Shown here one piece after another: positions 12,399-24,709 of a stretch of DNA of 64,000 bases (its first letter is position 1; every line of letters starts with the position of its first letter). This DNA comes from Aporrectodea caliginosa (taxonomy: Eukaryota; Annelida; Clitellata; Crassiclitellata; Lumbricidae): NCBI GenBank assembly GCA_020284085.1, contig JACEVL010005024.1, positions 372,001 through 436,000 of the forward strand, read 5' to 3'. A program made the translations under genes and the position numbers. Below the pieces are notes generated by a model that saw only the letters and a program-made list of their open reading frames with translations, did not search any database and had not been told where the DNA came from.

Positions 12399-12535
12399 TT
12401 TCAGCTGCCGTACCTAAAGTTAGATCTGTCTTCCTGCATCTGGTCATTCTGTTCAGTTTCTTACATCATTTTGGTCACAACTAAAAGATTTACCTTTTCG
12501 AGTTCGTTCATCTACTATATGTTCGTATCGTATCG

Positions 12536-12800
12536 TATTTAAGTATTTATAAAGCACCTCTCGTAGGGTGAACTGTTCAGAAGTGCTCCCAGTGTGCTAA
12601 GCCCCACGCAGGTTTTGAGAAAAGCCAGAGAGAATTTTAGAGCGAACAGAAGGAGAAAGAGCATTCCAAAGAGAGGGACCAATTCAAAGGAACGAGCCTG
12701 ATATGTTGCCATATGAGCCATATGTTGTTGCCTCTCTGTGTAAGTCTGTCTGAGCATTGACCTGACTGGCTTGATTTGGTGCATCATCATTCATCAGTTG
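12536..12800. repeat. Dispersed repeat with GCACCTCTC / GTGCTCCCAG motif
   Basis: Starts TATTTATAAAGCACCTCTC and contains AGAAGTGCTCCCAG then an AAGAGCATTCCAAAGAG stretch. Related starts occur near 21655, 22690, 30805, 35267, 36196, 44040, 44925 and 50550, so this is a genome-wide family, probably a SINE or a LINE 3' end. Confidence 0.55.
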
Positions 12801-12908
12801 ATACTTAAAGATAGTTTGTTGATACCATCAGATGCTGGTGCCACAGAACTTGGTAATTGATATATTTAGTAATAATGTGTGCATTTTGTGATTTATTAAT
12901 TTATGTAG

Positions 12909-13064
12909 ATGTATGTCTGATGACACTCTTCCATTTGAGTTGAGAGCGTCTTTTTGTCGCCTGATGATCCACATGCATGTTGACCGAGATCCTCAGGAAA
13001 CAGTCACTCCTGTCAAGTATGCAAGGCTCTGGTCCGAAATACCAACAGTCATCTCAATCGACGA
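12909..13064 (+). CDS. ITPR: ITPR exon W9
   Basis: [20 protein letters not shown], then [20 protein letters not shown] and [11 protein letters not shown]. The [19 protein letters not shown] block is diagnostic for IP3 receptors. 156 nt, donor GA|GTAAGT, out phase 2. Confidence 0.97.
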
Positions 13065-13689
13065 GTAAGTCCTTCTAAATAATACTGCACTCCAGACGGT
13101 CATTTCAAGTAATCTTAAACATATGAAGTTTATGATTTTATTGACTTCGTATTTTGTTAAAATACCATGGCCCCTCGCTATAACTTGCATCATTATAACA
13201 CAAATTTTGGTGTAACACAGTCTCAATCAGAGATGCCAAAGTTTAATTATGCACATTTGTGATCTGTGGAAGAAAACTCACATAACAGATAAAGCGTCGC
13301 TGTGCTGATCTCGATTCTCATCATGTGCCAAGCTGATAGGCAGGATCAAATGATGAGAAGTATACTGAGTTAGCTCTGAAATGGTTAGAAGATATGGCCT
13401 ATGAAAATCATGCTATTATGCTTAGTGGAATCATCATGGCAGTAAGAAAGAAGTGCACCTCACCAACGTCTTTTCACAAAAACCTAGACTAGTGTATCCG
13501 CTTCTATTAAATATCCAAATAAAGCAAGAATTTCTTTATTGGATATTGTTTCTAAGAAAAGCTGATTTTGAGGTGTACATGTACAATGCTGATGTAAAAT
13601 AATTAATGCAACATAACTTTATCTATGACATTCTATAAATGCAGCCAGAAGTCCATGGCACCTGAAAATAGAAAATCAAAGCAAAGAAT

Positions 13690-14455
13690 ACAAAGCAGTC
13701 TTCTTTTGTGGTTCTCTGCCTCTTAGGCAGGTTCAAATATCCGACGTCGCCACTTCTCTCGTTGTTTTCAATCCAATCCAGAAAAACTGTCTCCTCCTCC
13801 CCTTCAGTTTTCCTTCGATGACCGTTCTTAGTAGTGAGTCTCCTCTCAGCGGTGCCCGATCCATACTCTTATTGTGCGTATAAGGACTCTTTCTTCTCCA
13901 ATTATTCCCAACACTTCTTCATTTGTTATATGTTCTGTCCAGCTTTTTTTCCATTCTTCTCCATGTCCACCTCAAAAGCTTTCCAGTCTTCTTATATCCG
14001 CTTTTCTCATTGTCCATGTCTCCGATCCATACAGCACCACGCTCCATACTAGTGTCTTTATCATTCTTATCTTTAGATTCCTGTTTAGTTTTCCTCTCAG
14101 TAATTCTCTTCTGTTTGAGAATGCCTCCTTTCCTATTGCTATCCTTCTTTTAATTTCTCTGTGGCATTTGGCATCTGTCGTGATCATACTCCCTAGGTAG
14201 CAGAATTCTTTGACTTGCTCTATCTGTTTTCCTCCAATGTGTATTCTGACTACAGTTTCCTTTCCTTTACTTATCTTCAGTACCTTTGTCTTTTTGATGT
14301 TAATCTTCATCCCGTATTCGGTTGATGTTGTGTTTAGCCTATCCATCATTGCTTGCAGTCCTTTCTGGTTTCTCGCCAACATTGCCTGATCATCTGCAAA
14401 CCTTAATGCCTTTATGCATCTTCCACCAACCTTTATCCCCTCCTCCATCACAAAG
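13690..14455 (-). pseudogene. Non-LTR retrotransposon reverse transcriptase fragment
   Basis: Codons 14451-13972 give a 159-residue open stretch with the catalytic FADD motif (LRFADDQAMLA), YGMKINIKKTK, EFCYLGSMITTDAKC and LYGSETWTMRKAD. Downstream, homology continues in shifting frames to about 13690. 5'-truncated and broken; sits between W9 and the candidate exon at 14651. Confidence 0.85.
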
Positions 14456-14650
14456 CAGTCAACCGCATGAATTTAAAATTGCTTTCAAAATGCAATTTTA
14501 AATTTTATTGAGTTTGTAGCAGCCTTTACAAGTCCAATTATGCCCATGTGGATCGTGTGGACTCGTTTTTCGTAACCATAATTGTTGCTCTCGGTAGCCC
14601 ACTAAGAGCTGCACTTAAACGATTAAATGGTCGCAAATTTTACATTTCAG

Positions 14651-14743
14651 TTACTATCACTATGACGTGGTGCTTGATATGGATCCCATATCCTGTATTT
14701 TAGCATGGGTACAGCGTATTTATAATGGCTGTCAGACATGTCA
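14651..14743 (+). other. Candidate cassette exon between W9 and W10
   Basis: This stretch of 93 nt lies between a good acceptor (TACATTTCAG) and donor CA|GTAAGT. It is open in the only frame that continues from W9, and enters and leaves in phase 2. Inclusion would insert 31 residues beginning YYHYDVVLDMDPIS at the W9-W10 junction without breaking the frame. I recognise no homologue; it may be chance. Confidence 0.35.
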
Positions 14744-14948
14744 GTAAGTTAATTCCAATATAGTAACTTTGAGTTACGTAATATTTATAGTTGTAATAGT
14801 CACTTTGCTATTGAGTAATTAGTTACTAATTATTAGCCGTAATAGTTGAGTGTGGATTTTGATGCAAATGGCTGTAGTTCTATGACACCTACAAGAGTCT
14901 GTCATTGTTGTGAGAGAGATGTCTCTGGTTTTTCTTGTCATCTTCCAG

Positions 14949-15102
14949 CTATGAACAGCACCAGTTGATTAAGGATCCAATGAAGCAGTCCGTTCCTCAG
15001 AAGTTTGCTGGAACAATGGAGTTTGTTAAGGAATATCTGGAAGATGTTGTCAGTCAGTCTTGGGATGTGGCTGACCGTGAACAGAATCAACTCACGTTTC
15101 AG
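14949..15102 (+). CDS. ITPR: ITPR exon W10
   Basis: YEQHQLIKDPMKQSVPQKFA, then GTMEFVKEYLEDVVSQSWDV and NQLTFQ. The TMEFV.EYL.DVV and LTF blocks match the family; the first half is the species-variable loop. 154 nt, out phase 0. Confidence 0.95.
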
Positions 15103-15527
15103 GTCAGTGGGTCTCTTGACAACGGAATTACTACTGCCATGTAGTAGAAGGATTTGTAGCAATGGCGTTCATTAGGTGTCTCTACAGAAGCACCTCTTAC
15201 CTATTGTGGTGAAAGGCTTGTTCATTAGCATGCATTAATTGCATTTGCATCTGAGGACTGTAGTTCTGCCTTTGCTCCAACACAAGGCCATTCTATATCG
15301 AAGATGCTGATGGTACTCAAGTGGAAGTCATAACAAAATTAACTACCTTCTTCAGTTGTTGGAATATTTCCTCACACATACATCTTTTATTGTTTGATTT
15401 TGTCAAACTGTTTTCCAGCACAATGTTGATGTAGTAAGGGCTAAAATATCACATGAAATGATGTCTTGATAATGATGACTGTTATCTAATGGGGATATTT
15501 CTGGTTTCCTGTTACGTTTGGTTGCAG

Positions 15528-15660
15528 GTGGTGAAGCTTGCTCGTCACTTGATCTACTTTGGGTTTTATAGTTTTGGTGAACTACTTCAGTTGACGAAGA
15601 CACTTCTTAAGATCCTCGACTGTGCTCCAATTCTCATAATGGAGAAGAAGCACGAGAAAG
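15528..15660 (+). CDS. ITPR: ITPR exon W11
   Basis: [20 protein letters not shown], then [31 protein letters not shown] and TLLKILDC are family signatures. The exon ends where the vertebrate ITPR1 SIII splice site (a nine-residue insertion after ILDC) is located. 133 nt, out phase 1. Confidence 0.95.
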
Positions 15661-18600
15661 GTAACGTCTGCTGGCATTGGGTTTTCTAAGTTTGCAGCTG
15701 TACACTTCATGAAATCAATATGCAGTATTATAGCTATTAATAATAATAATAAGACGATTTCTAGCGCCGTAGCACAGCCGAGGCCGAAGGAAAGGGCTAT
15801 TGTAATGTGTTTTCGTGTCATAGCTACTGTAAGTCTAAAGATCATGACCTTCACGAGCATTTGATTTGCATTTCTGAACTGGTTTAATCCTTGAGTGAAT
15901 TTGGTCGTTAGGTTGTTTAGATCAGTGCAAACTGAACACAACTCCAATCATCTATAAAATCAACTGTATCTTGCAGGTTTCACAGCATGACCAAAATCAA
16001 TTAATTTACATAATGTTGAGTTAAGCTATAAATGATTCTAATTTCCTGAGCATTAACAATGCTCAACATATTGCACCACTTACCTACTAATGTGCTCACT
16101 CATCTGCTCACTCATGAGCTGGTTTATTTAGTATTGTCGCCCTTTACACCAACTCCACAACCATGGAGTTTGCTTAGCTTTGCCATAAGCAAATGTTTTC
16201 TTGAAGTAGTTCGAGAAAAGGGAAATAAACCAACACATAATACCCTCACTGATTTAAGGACCTGAAATGTGTAAGGGCTTACCTGTGAGGGTTTGCCAAG
16301 TGAATGTGGAATTTATGAAGCAATAAGGGTAATAAGAATGAACAAATGAATGAATGTATGAACTAATCAGTACTTTATTACGCCCAAAGGCAGAAACAAA
16401 TCAGACGTCACAACATACATACACAAATCTGAACAAACATAAAGTCAAACGCACAGACTGCTGTTTTTCTTCTGATCTACATGCTTTCAAGATGCAAGAT
16501 GGACAGTGCAGCGCGATAACAGACAGTGATCACATGTAGACAAGCAGCCGATACAGACAGTTCATGTAGGCCACAAGTTTGTTTCGCTTACTTGTTTATT
16601 TATTTATTTATAAAGCCCAGTGTTAAACCACCGACTTAAATTAATGATACCCAGTTTTGTTTGCAAAGGACATGTATGTTCAAGGTGCCCTCGTAATGAC
16701 CACCTTAGGGCAGGCATGTGTTAAAAAACACACAACTATCTGTCACTCTCATGTACTGCTGAATGATGTGCCCAACCATATTATCTGATGTAAGGGCATT
16801 TCAGCTGTGTTGGGTAAGAAATTTTCTGTCGTGCAGACCAGTATTTCTGCAGCTGTATTGACTGTGGTACCTCTGTTTATGTTTGAATATTCATTTAGTC
16901 CTTGTATATTTCTTCTTAAATCAATATCGTTATAATCCTTTTGTCCTTTGTGTTTGAGTGATTTGAATTGAATGTATATTATGTTCTGGTGGATTAAGTC
17001 TTAGTTGTGAGGTTTTGTGCAGATTAATTCTTTTTATTTGTGCTTTCTTTTGTGTCTTCTATTTTTGATTTTTTCCTTTTGTATCTATATGAATTATATT
17101 TTGCCATTTTTTAAAGCATGAATGGTTATGGTTACAATGTTATTGGAAACTTAATGTTGATGCACAAAAGTGAAGTGTGGCTAAGTAGTCCAAGAACTCA
17201 GAACGTAGTATCTACTATCAGCCGTGACTGTGAATCCATTGGTTGGGCTCTACGTGTCTGTGGGAGCTTGCCAGTGATGACTCTTCAAGTTATCTGAGCA
17301 TTGTCCATTTAGTTAATTTTTTTATTCTTAATGACTGTAAAATCATTTGGGGTGGTGTAGGCAGCACTTTTGTGAGGTACTTAAAAGAGGCTATAGTAAA
17401 TGTCTAGATACATGCAGACGTAATGCATTGGTATAGGCAGTTTTACAATTCTGACATTGGACAAAGGACATTGGGTGAGCAAATAGATCTGTGTTGTTAT
17501 GGACGAGTCTTTGGCATAGCATGAGATTGTGATTAGTAAACAATTTAAGGTCATCATTCCATGAGCTACTATTGTTCATTAAGTCAGGCAACTATCTTTG
17601 TTATTTGGGTTTGGTATGTAACCATCGTTTTTTGAATGCTTTGCTTCTTTTAACACTTACTTCACAATCCGAGTGGTTCACAAGTCTCCAGTTATCATTT
17701 GTATCAGCAGTGGTCGAACTTTGCACATAATTGCATTCAGATGGGCAGAAGGCAAAGAAGTGGCATTGTCATATATTTAACTCAAAAGACTTAAAAATTA
17801 TCACAAAATTTGTTCATGGTATAGTAGGACTCAGTCCAGGAATCTCCAGGTGAACTTATGTCGTCCAGTATCTATTGCAAAGGCATGTCGTCTACTACTC
17901 TAGAGCAGAAGAAAAGTTAAAAATCCAAGTATTTTCTGATTTGTTTACATAGGGCTATCGTTGGTTTACTTGGTGTGCTATTTACTACGCAATTATTAGC
18001 AGGACAGTTAGGTTCAACAACAATTTATGTTCTAAAAGTATGGAAATAAGATGCTGAAAGATCTTTCATATCAGTATGTTGACCAACCCTTGTAGTAAAA
18101 TATTTCAGCAGCCTTTTTCAGGGGCTGTTTAGAATTCTATTTTAGTTGATGCAGTGTTACCTGACATTGCTGCTGGCAATGCTTTCATTATCGTTTGAAA
18201 GTTCTATAAATTTCTGGCGTGGTCACTACTTACAGTTGTTTTTATCCTGCTACCTATAAATTTGTGAAATCCATGAAAATTGACACTTCATCTGACTCAA
18301 AATCACATGCCAAAGTTCGTCTTCATTTGCCACTGTGGTTGTAAAATACGATTATAAAGTGAAACGAAATGATAACTGGAGACTTTGAACCAGATTGTGA
18401 AGTAAGTGTTATAGCATTCAAAAAACAATGTTAGACAAATGCTGACTTTATAGCAATAACCAATGGGAAATAGTTGCTTATTTGTGGCCATAATTAACAG
18501 TTATCTTGTTTATATGGGAGGATTTCTTGTTTTCCATGTCCCATCCAGTTAGTAAGTGCAACTATAACATCTCAGTTTTGCTCTGTTGAGTGCGAAGGTT

Positions 18601-18674
18601 ATCTTCATTTCAATTACTTGACACTGAAAAAGTGCCAAGAATATCACTTAAAGTTCCAATGTGTTTTCTTTTAG
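15661..18674. other. Intron between W11 and W12
   Basis: 3.0 kb. Apart from a short reversed LINE end near 15740-15800 and TTTATTTATTTATAAAGCCC near 16600, nothing recognised. It occupies the position of the vertebrate SIII splice site. Confidence 0.55.
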
Positions 18675-18817
18675 CTGCAGGTCAAGGATCAAACAGCCAG
18701 AAGTCAGGCAGCATCAAAGATATCGTTAAACAGACGTCAACAGGGGCTAAGCAAAGCAGTGAGGCAGAAGATCAAGTCGTTATGGAAACTAAGCTGAAGA
18801 TCATTGAAATTTTACAG
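18675..18817 (+). CDS. ITPR: ITPR exon W12
   Basis: A Ser/Lys-rich linker (AAGQGSNSQKSGSIKDIVKQ) leads into the conserved METKLKIIEILQ. The sequence TTTTAG|CTGCAG|GT offers two acceptors six bases apart that keep the frame; the first has the better pyrimidine tract. 143 nt from 18675. Confidence 0.92.
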
Positions 18818-19197
18818 GTGAGTGTATAACTGCTTAAGTGTTTAAATAGCAGAGACAACTGCTTCAATTGTAAACAAACAAGGTGGATGGCTAGACTCAA
18901 ATTTTATAAAGAGTGATCTTGCAGAATTTTTTAGGTTTAAAATAATTCTGATATTTTGATTTCACTCTAAGTGATTGCATTCAATTTTTTATTGATGCTG
19001 CAGAACTTTGTCTTATAAGCGGACACATGCCCTGGTATTCTTTAGGAAGGAATTGGATAGCTAGACAGCAATTTGCTAAAATGTTGACACCCTAGACATT
19101 GAATGGTGAAGTTAATGGTGGAAATGGCAGCAGTCGTTCTCTGTAGGGTTGTTATATTATACTCCAAAGTTTAACAAATATGTTGCATTCATTGCAG

Positions 19198-19294
19198 TTT
19201 ATTTTGAATGTTCGATTGGATTATCGCATTTCGAGTCTCCTTTCCATTTTCAAGAAGGAATTTGATGAGAACTTCCTTGGCAAAACAGAAGAAG
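19198..19294 (+). CDS. ITPR: ITPR exon W13
   Basis: [20 protein letters not shown], then [12 protein letters not shown]; near-identical to vertebrate [15 protein letters not shown]. 97 nt, out phase 1, donor G|GTGCGT. Confidence 0.96.
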
Positions 19295-19928
19295 GTGCGT
19301 TTCAGCTGGGAAAGATTTGATCAGTTTCTTAGTAACAATCACTGTATTATACGAATAATTTTTAGTTACAGTATATTTGAGCATTGTTTTATCTTTAAAT
19401 ATGATGGAAATGATAAAAATGTGATTTACTGTGCTGAAATTTTCCTTTTTGGTAATCAGTTCTTATCACTTGTAAGACAGGTCTAAATTGCTTCGGAGGT
19501 CTTTCATTCTTGCCTGCATCCAGCAGAACATCGAAGGGGATGCATATGCACCACCAATCACACCAGTGCATCTCCATCCTATGATGATATTGTAACCAGT
19601 GTTTAGCTGTCAGAGGATTTGGTGGTTCCACTCCCTAGCTCTTCTTCTAACCCCTTCGACTAAGTAACTGAGAAGGTGTTGGACAGGGATCAGGAAACAA
19701 AAATGTCTCATGAGTTGTCTGTTGTTTTGTGTGCAACATATTTGCAACTTTAGATTTTGATCTGCGTTTGTGTCATTTTGTAATCCATAATTTTTTTTAC
19801 CCCAGCTCTTTTTTGACAACTAAATATATCTTGTGCAGATTTAATTTTGTAATCATTGCTATGTTATCACCGACTGCCCTTGTAGATTTCTTCAACAGAT
19901 TAACAAATCATCTCTTTTGTATGTATAG

Positions 19929-19980
19929 GGTTGGATTTGGAAGCGATTGGAAACAAAGCAGAAGCAATCTTTGGTGACAG
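19929..19980 (+). CDS. ITPR: ITPR exon W14 (52 nt)
   Basis: A small exon encoding GLDLEAIGNKAEAIFGD, matching the vertebrate AEGIFGG region. Phase 1 in, phase 2 out; donor AG|GTATAG. Confidence 0.9.
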
Positions 19981-21194
19981 GTATAGTGGCAGCTCTTTGA
20001 ATCATCTTTATCATCATCGTCAGTAGCTTCAAAAACACCATCAGCATCATTAGTATGGCATGATGGTTGAGTGATGATGCAGTTATGAAGCACCTGTGGT
20101 TCTGTTTTGAAAGTCTATTGTGAAATTGGGATGGTGGTGGTGATAACTGATGATAAGAATGATAGCTGCATCATTCAGGCAATCAAACTCTCTGTAAGGC
20201 ATGCAGATATATATGTAATTAATAAAAGAGTATTCCAGTGACGTTAAGGAGGGTATTGATCTCGGAGTGTGGTCCTAGTCAACTTAAATATGTGGTTGCC
20301 ATACATTTGTTTAAATACAGCAGGTGCGATCTCTTCCTCCTTTTCCTCCACCTCCTCTTTGTTATGTGCATTTATGTACGTATTATCAAATCTAAAACAG
20401 AACCTTTTAAGTATTTTTAGAAAAGCACTGCAGTTCCTTACAAAAGTGCTTCATTGACATTGTCATCATCATCATCACGATGACATAATGTTAGCACATT
20501 TATGTTTGATAGTTGTCTCATGTTTATGCAAAGTTTTCCATTGGCTGTAGAATAAGACATGTCTTTAAATCCTTCAGGTGCTATATGATTGTGTGGGGTC
20601 AGCCTTGTTTCTCTTAACTGCAGAATGTGCAGCTTCGTATGACGTGTTAGCTAGGTGCAATGGCGAATTGAGTGGGCCAATCTAGTCATGTCCCACTTTT
20701 GATTCAGGTGCCATGCCAATGTGTTGTTCCCTGAAACTGGTTTTAGTGAGACTTCTCAAAGGATTTGTAAGACACAATAATAATAATTATTATTTGTTAT
20801 TATTTGTAATTAAATTATTTTTATTAATTTTTAAGCACAAAGTTAACATAGTCAGTGTAACGATCTCCTAAGTGTTTACACTGTAGGAGATAGACGCTAA
20901 TCATTCATCCAGTTACTTAGTAATTCAATTCAAAGTAGTGTTGGGTCCTCAAAAGTTGCAATGACTATAACATGTTGCAAGATATTTCACAAACCTCAAA
21001 CTTAGTGTGTGATGTTTTATAAAAGATTGTTGGTGATCAATCTAAAAGATTGTTTTTGGGGTAGCAGTTCAAATAGACAACGAGATTGGAGTGGGGGCAA
21101 TGTCTACATATTTATGAAGAACTGTGTGTGAGTTATAGAGATTATACGTGAAAATTTGAATATTAACAGTGAAACTGTATTCTTCGTATGACAG
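19981..21194. other. Intron between W14 and W15
   Basis: 1.2 kb, with TCATCATCATC runs near 20010 and 20462 but no recognised gene or element. Confidence 0.55.
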
Positions 21195-21357
21195 CAGTGG
21201 CTCCGAGTTGGACCTAGATGGAAACGGAGGTAAGACATTCCTACGTGTCTTACTGAACCTCGTCTTGCACAACTATCCGCAGCTGGTGTCTGGTTCTCTG
21301 CTTCTGCTATTCAGACATTTCAGTCAGCGACAGGAAGTCCTCCAGGCATTCACTCAG
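21195..21357 (+). CDS. ITPR: ITPR exon W15
   Basis: [20 protein letters not shown], then [20 protein letters not shown] and [30 protein letters not shown] is a diagnostic block. The acceptor is ACAGCAG, a NAGNAG site, so one serine codon may be optional. 163 nt, out phase 0. Confidence 0.96.
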
Positions 21358-21574
21358 GTCAGAGGACTCTGCTGCTTGATTTGGAATTGAATGATATCTT
21401 GAGAGACAGATTGGCTGTCAGTCGGATTTCTAGTTTGTAAAAGCGTATATGTATGTTGGCTTGATGTTTAGTGCATGTGTGCATATGCAATAAACTGAAC
21501 TGGAAGCTAGATCCATTGTGCTGTTTGCATGGAACTCTTTTGTATAACTATTTGAACTAAGTTTCTTAATTTAT

Positions 21575-22090
21575 ATGGATGGGTCTTATGGCACAGTGGT
21601 TAGGTGGCTTTTATGAGTTCAAATCCCAATGCAACCTTAGCAGTTCAATATTCATTCATTCATTCCGAGCATTTATATAGCGCCCCTTCAAGGAACCTAC
21701 TCAGAGGCAATATGTATTGTCTTGGGAAACTAATTGTTCTGTTGTGTTAATTGTTGTTGTCCTATTATTGTTATCCTGTTGTTTATTTAAAACTGTTGTT
21801 CTCCATCTATTTATTATTTATATTCACTTTTTTATGATTTCTGTAGCAGATGTCAACACAGTTAACTAATTTGATAAATGTTCTAGCATTTCTTTGATCC
21901 AGATCATCACATTGAGGCTGTGTAATAGTCTTGTACATGTATGTAACTAGCATACTGGACTGTTAATCTAGAGCATGGTGGTTCAAATCTCCAGCAAAGC
22001 ACTTTGAAATACTTTTAAATTTGTAATGCACTTGCACTTCATAGTTAACTCGGCTATAAAGGAGTGCACTGACTGTAAATGTGAAGATGA
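21575..22090 (+). repeat. tRNA-like and GCGCC-type repeat fragments
   Basis: GCACAGTGGTTAGGTGG with GAGTTCAAATCCC (21591-21635) looks like A and B boxes of a tRNA-derived SINE. TTTATATAGCGCCCCTTCAA at 21672 starts another dispersed repeat. A second B-box-like GGTTCAAATCTCC lies at 21982. Confidence 0.45.
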
Positions 22091-22452
22091 GATAGAAAGA
22101 GAGACGGCTGGCTACCTGCCCTCATGTGCCAAGGCTGATATGTTGCTAACACTTACTATCCATGACTAACTTTCTGGGTTAGCTTCATTAAGCTTAGCTA
22201 AACTATGTGATGGTTGAGCACTGATGCTCAAGGGGCTTACACTTATGCCTCAGAGGGAGATACTAACCCTAGTCTAAGTCACTGTTTGCTTTGCAACTCG
22301 TCCATAAAGGTTTCACATTGTTTGATTGCTACAGGCTTATGTATGTGCCTGTGTTTCAGTTAAGCATCCTAGACCCTTGTGGTCTGTTTATACGCATGGG
22401 GTAAATTGCCCAGAGCTCTCCATTTCATTTGATGTATGTTTGTATTGGACAG

Positions 22453-22623
22453 GTTCAGTTACTTGTCTCAGACAGTGATGTGGAGAACTACAAGCAGATC
22501 AAAGCCGACCTGGATAGGTTGCGTCTTCTGGTTGAGAAGTCTGAGCTTTGGGTCTTCAAGATGAAGAGTGAAGGAAAGAAAGAGAAGAAAAAGGCAGATG
22601 ATGGTGAAGATGGCGATGAAAAG
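22453..22623 (+). CDS. ITPR: ITPR exon W16
   Basis: [20 protein letters not shown], then [16 protein letters not shown], then a Lys/Asp-rich tail ([19 protein letters not shown]). The first half is conserved; the charged tail starts a variable linker. 171 nt, phase 0-0. Confidence 0.95.
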
Positions 22624-23074
22624 GTAAACTGCCTTCCATATATCCGGGGCAGAACAGGTTTCAATTTATGTCCACTTGTCTGTGTGAATACTTATACAGC
22701 ACCCTGTAAGAACCTCACAAAGACACTCAACACTCCTGTCTAACTGATAAGAAAGGGTGCATCTTTGTCTTTTGCATGCCAGGTAGATAGTATTAGGCTT
22801 TGTTTTGGCCTTGGCCAATATTTTGAGGGGTTTTGGTATATTCTTCTCATAAGGGTAAAATGTAAACTTGTTTAGAAATGAATTTTAAACATTTCTGTTG
22901 AATTGTTTGTATGTCAGCTTCTATTTTGTTTAGCTCTGACAGGCAAAATGTGATTGTGTTGCATACTTGTCTCATTACATTATTGTCTATCTACAACTTG
23001 CCGACATTTTATATAAAATATGTTGCTAATAAAAATAAATAGATATCTATTGCCAATATCTCTTCTTATAGGCT

Positions 23075-23300
23075 GCCCAAGGTCTGCCTGTCCCCTATCC
23101 AGTCTGTTCTCAATGCTGCTGCCTGACTGATTGCTCACCTTCCTAAATCCTTCCACATCTCCTCTTTTATGGTCAATCTATTGCACTGGCTTCCTCTCCA
23201 AGCTTGCATTCAGTTCAAAGTTCTTGTCTTGGTCCTTAAGTCCAAACTGGGTGTTGCTCCTAAATATCTCAGACTAATTGTCTTTAAACATGCAACACAT
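23075..23300 (+). pseudogene. LINE ORF2 C-terminal fragment
   Basis: Translation contains LLHWLPLQACIQFKVLVLVL and SKLGVAPKYLRLI, the typical segment after the reverse transcriptase of CR1/L2-like LINEs. An in-frame stop upstream shows decay. Confidence 0.75.
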
Positions 23301-23480
23301 TTAATCTCTGTTGCAGTAATGAAAGAGAAGCAACATTGTGATGATTTTACTGATTTTGATGGATGCAAGGGTAGAACAAATAAGAACAGAGGCAGGAATT
23401 CATGGTGGATTCCATATTTATAAGAACAAGAGTTGTTCTGTTTCAGAAACTTAGAACTTGGTTATTTTAGTGATTTTGAC

Positions 23481-23481
<1 letters not shown>

Positions 23482-23525
<44 letters not shown>

Positions 23526-24590
23526 GTTGTTTTATTGCAACCAAAACAAAACATTACAATTATGCCAGAGAATGTACATTAACAAAAAAGCATTGGCGAC
23601 AAAGGGAGGCCCAAAAGGGATGGAGATCCCGCTAAGGAGGGTCACCCAGATAGCAAATTACAAACAAAAATTCCAAGTTAGCCAAAAAAAAACAGAAACT
23701 GAACCAGAAGGTGACTAGAGACAACAAGAGTTGAATTATCCAGAAACAAGTGATAACACGATCTTAACTATAAACTTAACTAAATCCTTAAATAAACGCG
23801 GTAATATGCACTTCTAGTGATGGTTTGGCCGTTTAAATTGAGGAAAGAAGAAAAGCACGTAACCTTTTTTTGAAAACCTGCAGAGTATTGGAGGAACGGA
23901 TTTCTATTGGTAAAGCGTTCCATACTATAGTGCCGTATGATTTAATAGTAAACCGTCGAGTGTTTGAATGAGCTTTGACAGGACGATATGCTGCTAAATT
24001 CCTAGTGAAGTGCGTGTGAATGTCGGAGGCATGTGGGAGGAAATCCTTAAATGCAGGTGGGAGGAGGCCATGCTCAAGGCGAAAAAAGAATTCACCAATT
24101 TGAAGATCTTTTATCTGGTGTATTTTCAAGAGTTTGAGCTCGCTAAAGGATGGGCCAGTGTGCTCCCATTTTCGAATACCCGCAATTATACGAACAGCCC
24201 TCTTCTGTAACAGAACTAGTTTATGCAGCCTTGATTCGTAAGTCGATGCCCAAATCAAGTTGCAGTAAATGAGGTAGGGGTAGATGAGGGTATAGTATAA
24301 GTTTATTCTAATTTCCTTTGGTAGTTTATATGCGATACGGGTTAGAATACCTACATTCTTTGCGATTTTGACTGCAATTTGATTAATATGCACCTTCCAG
24401 GTCATGTGCTGATCTATATGTACACCTAAAAACTTCGTTGACTCAACTTGAGTGATAGGAGTACCATTAATAAACAAAGATAAATCACCGCTGGGGTTAA
24501 TTTTCCTGTGGGATTTAAATAAAATAACATGGCAGACATGATAAGTAAATTTGGTTAATGTTGATTTAAACACCAGTAGAACTTCAACAA
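23482..24590 (-). mobile_element. 5'-truncated LINE with (TTGA)n tail
   Basis: A 246-codon open frame at 24573-23833 covers the reverse transcriptase thumb and tail region (TKFLGVHIDQHMTWKVHINQ, LYYTLIYPYLIYCNLIWAS, LQKRAVRIIAG, YGTIVWNALP). A short 3' UTR leads to a tetranucleotide tail seen on the plus strand as (AATC)n at 23482-23525. The uninterrupted frame implies recent insertion. Confidence 0.85.
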
Positions 24591-24640
24591 TTTAATAAGC
24601 TTAACAGTTGGTGATTATTTGAGACTGAATTTAATTGTAG

Positions 24641-24709
24641 CCTTCCGGAGGAAAGTCATCGGATGGGAAGAAGAAAGAGTCGTCAAAGAAAGCTAAACTG
24701 GCTTCACTT
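24641..24709 (+). CDS. ITPR: ITPR exon W17, Lys/Ser-rich linker
   Basis: PSGGKSSDGKKKESSKKAKL then ASL; 69 nt, phase 0 at both ends, acceptor AATTGTAG and perfect donor CTT|GTAAGT. Little conserved sequence exists in this linker across the family, so support is splice sites, frame and composition continuous with W16. It could be skipped without a frame change. Confidence 0.75.

Noticed and set aside
19500..19640. Possible coding fragment reading KHWLQYHHRMEMHWCDW on the minus strand
   Set aside because: Looks repeat-derived but I could not assign a family or boundaries.
22624..22743. Open reading beyond W16
   Set aside because: It is read-through past a GT donor (AAG|GTAAAC); the composition becomes intron-like and W17 continues the charged linker.
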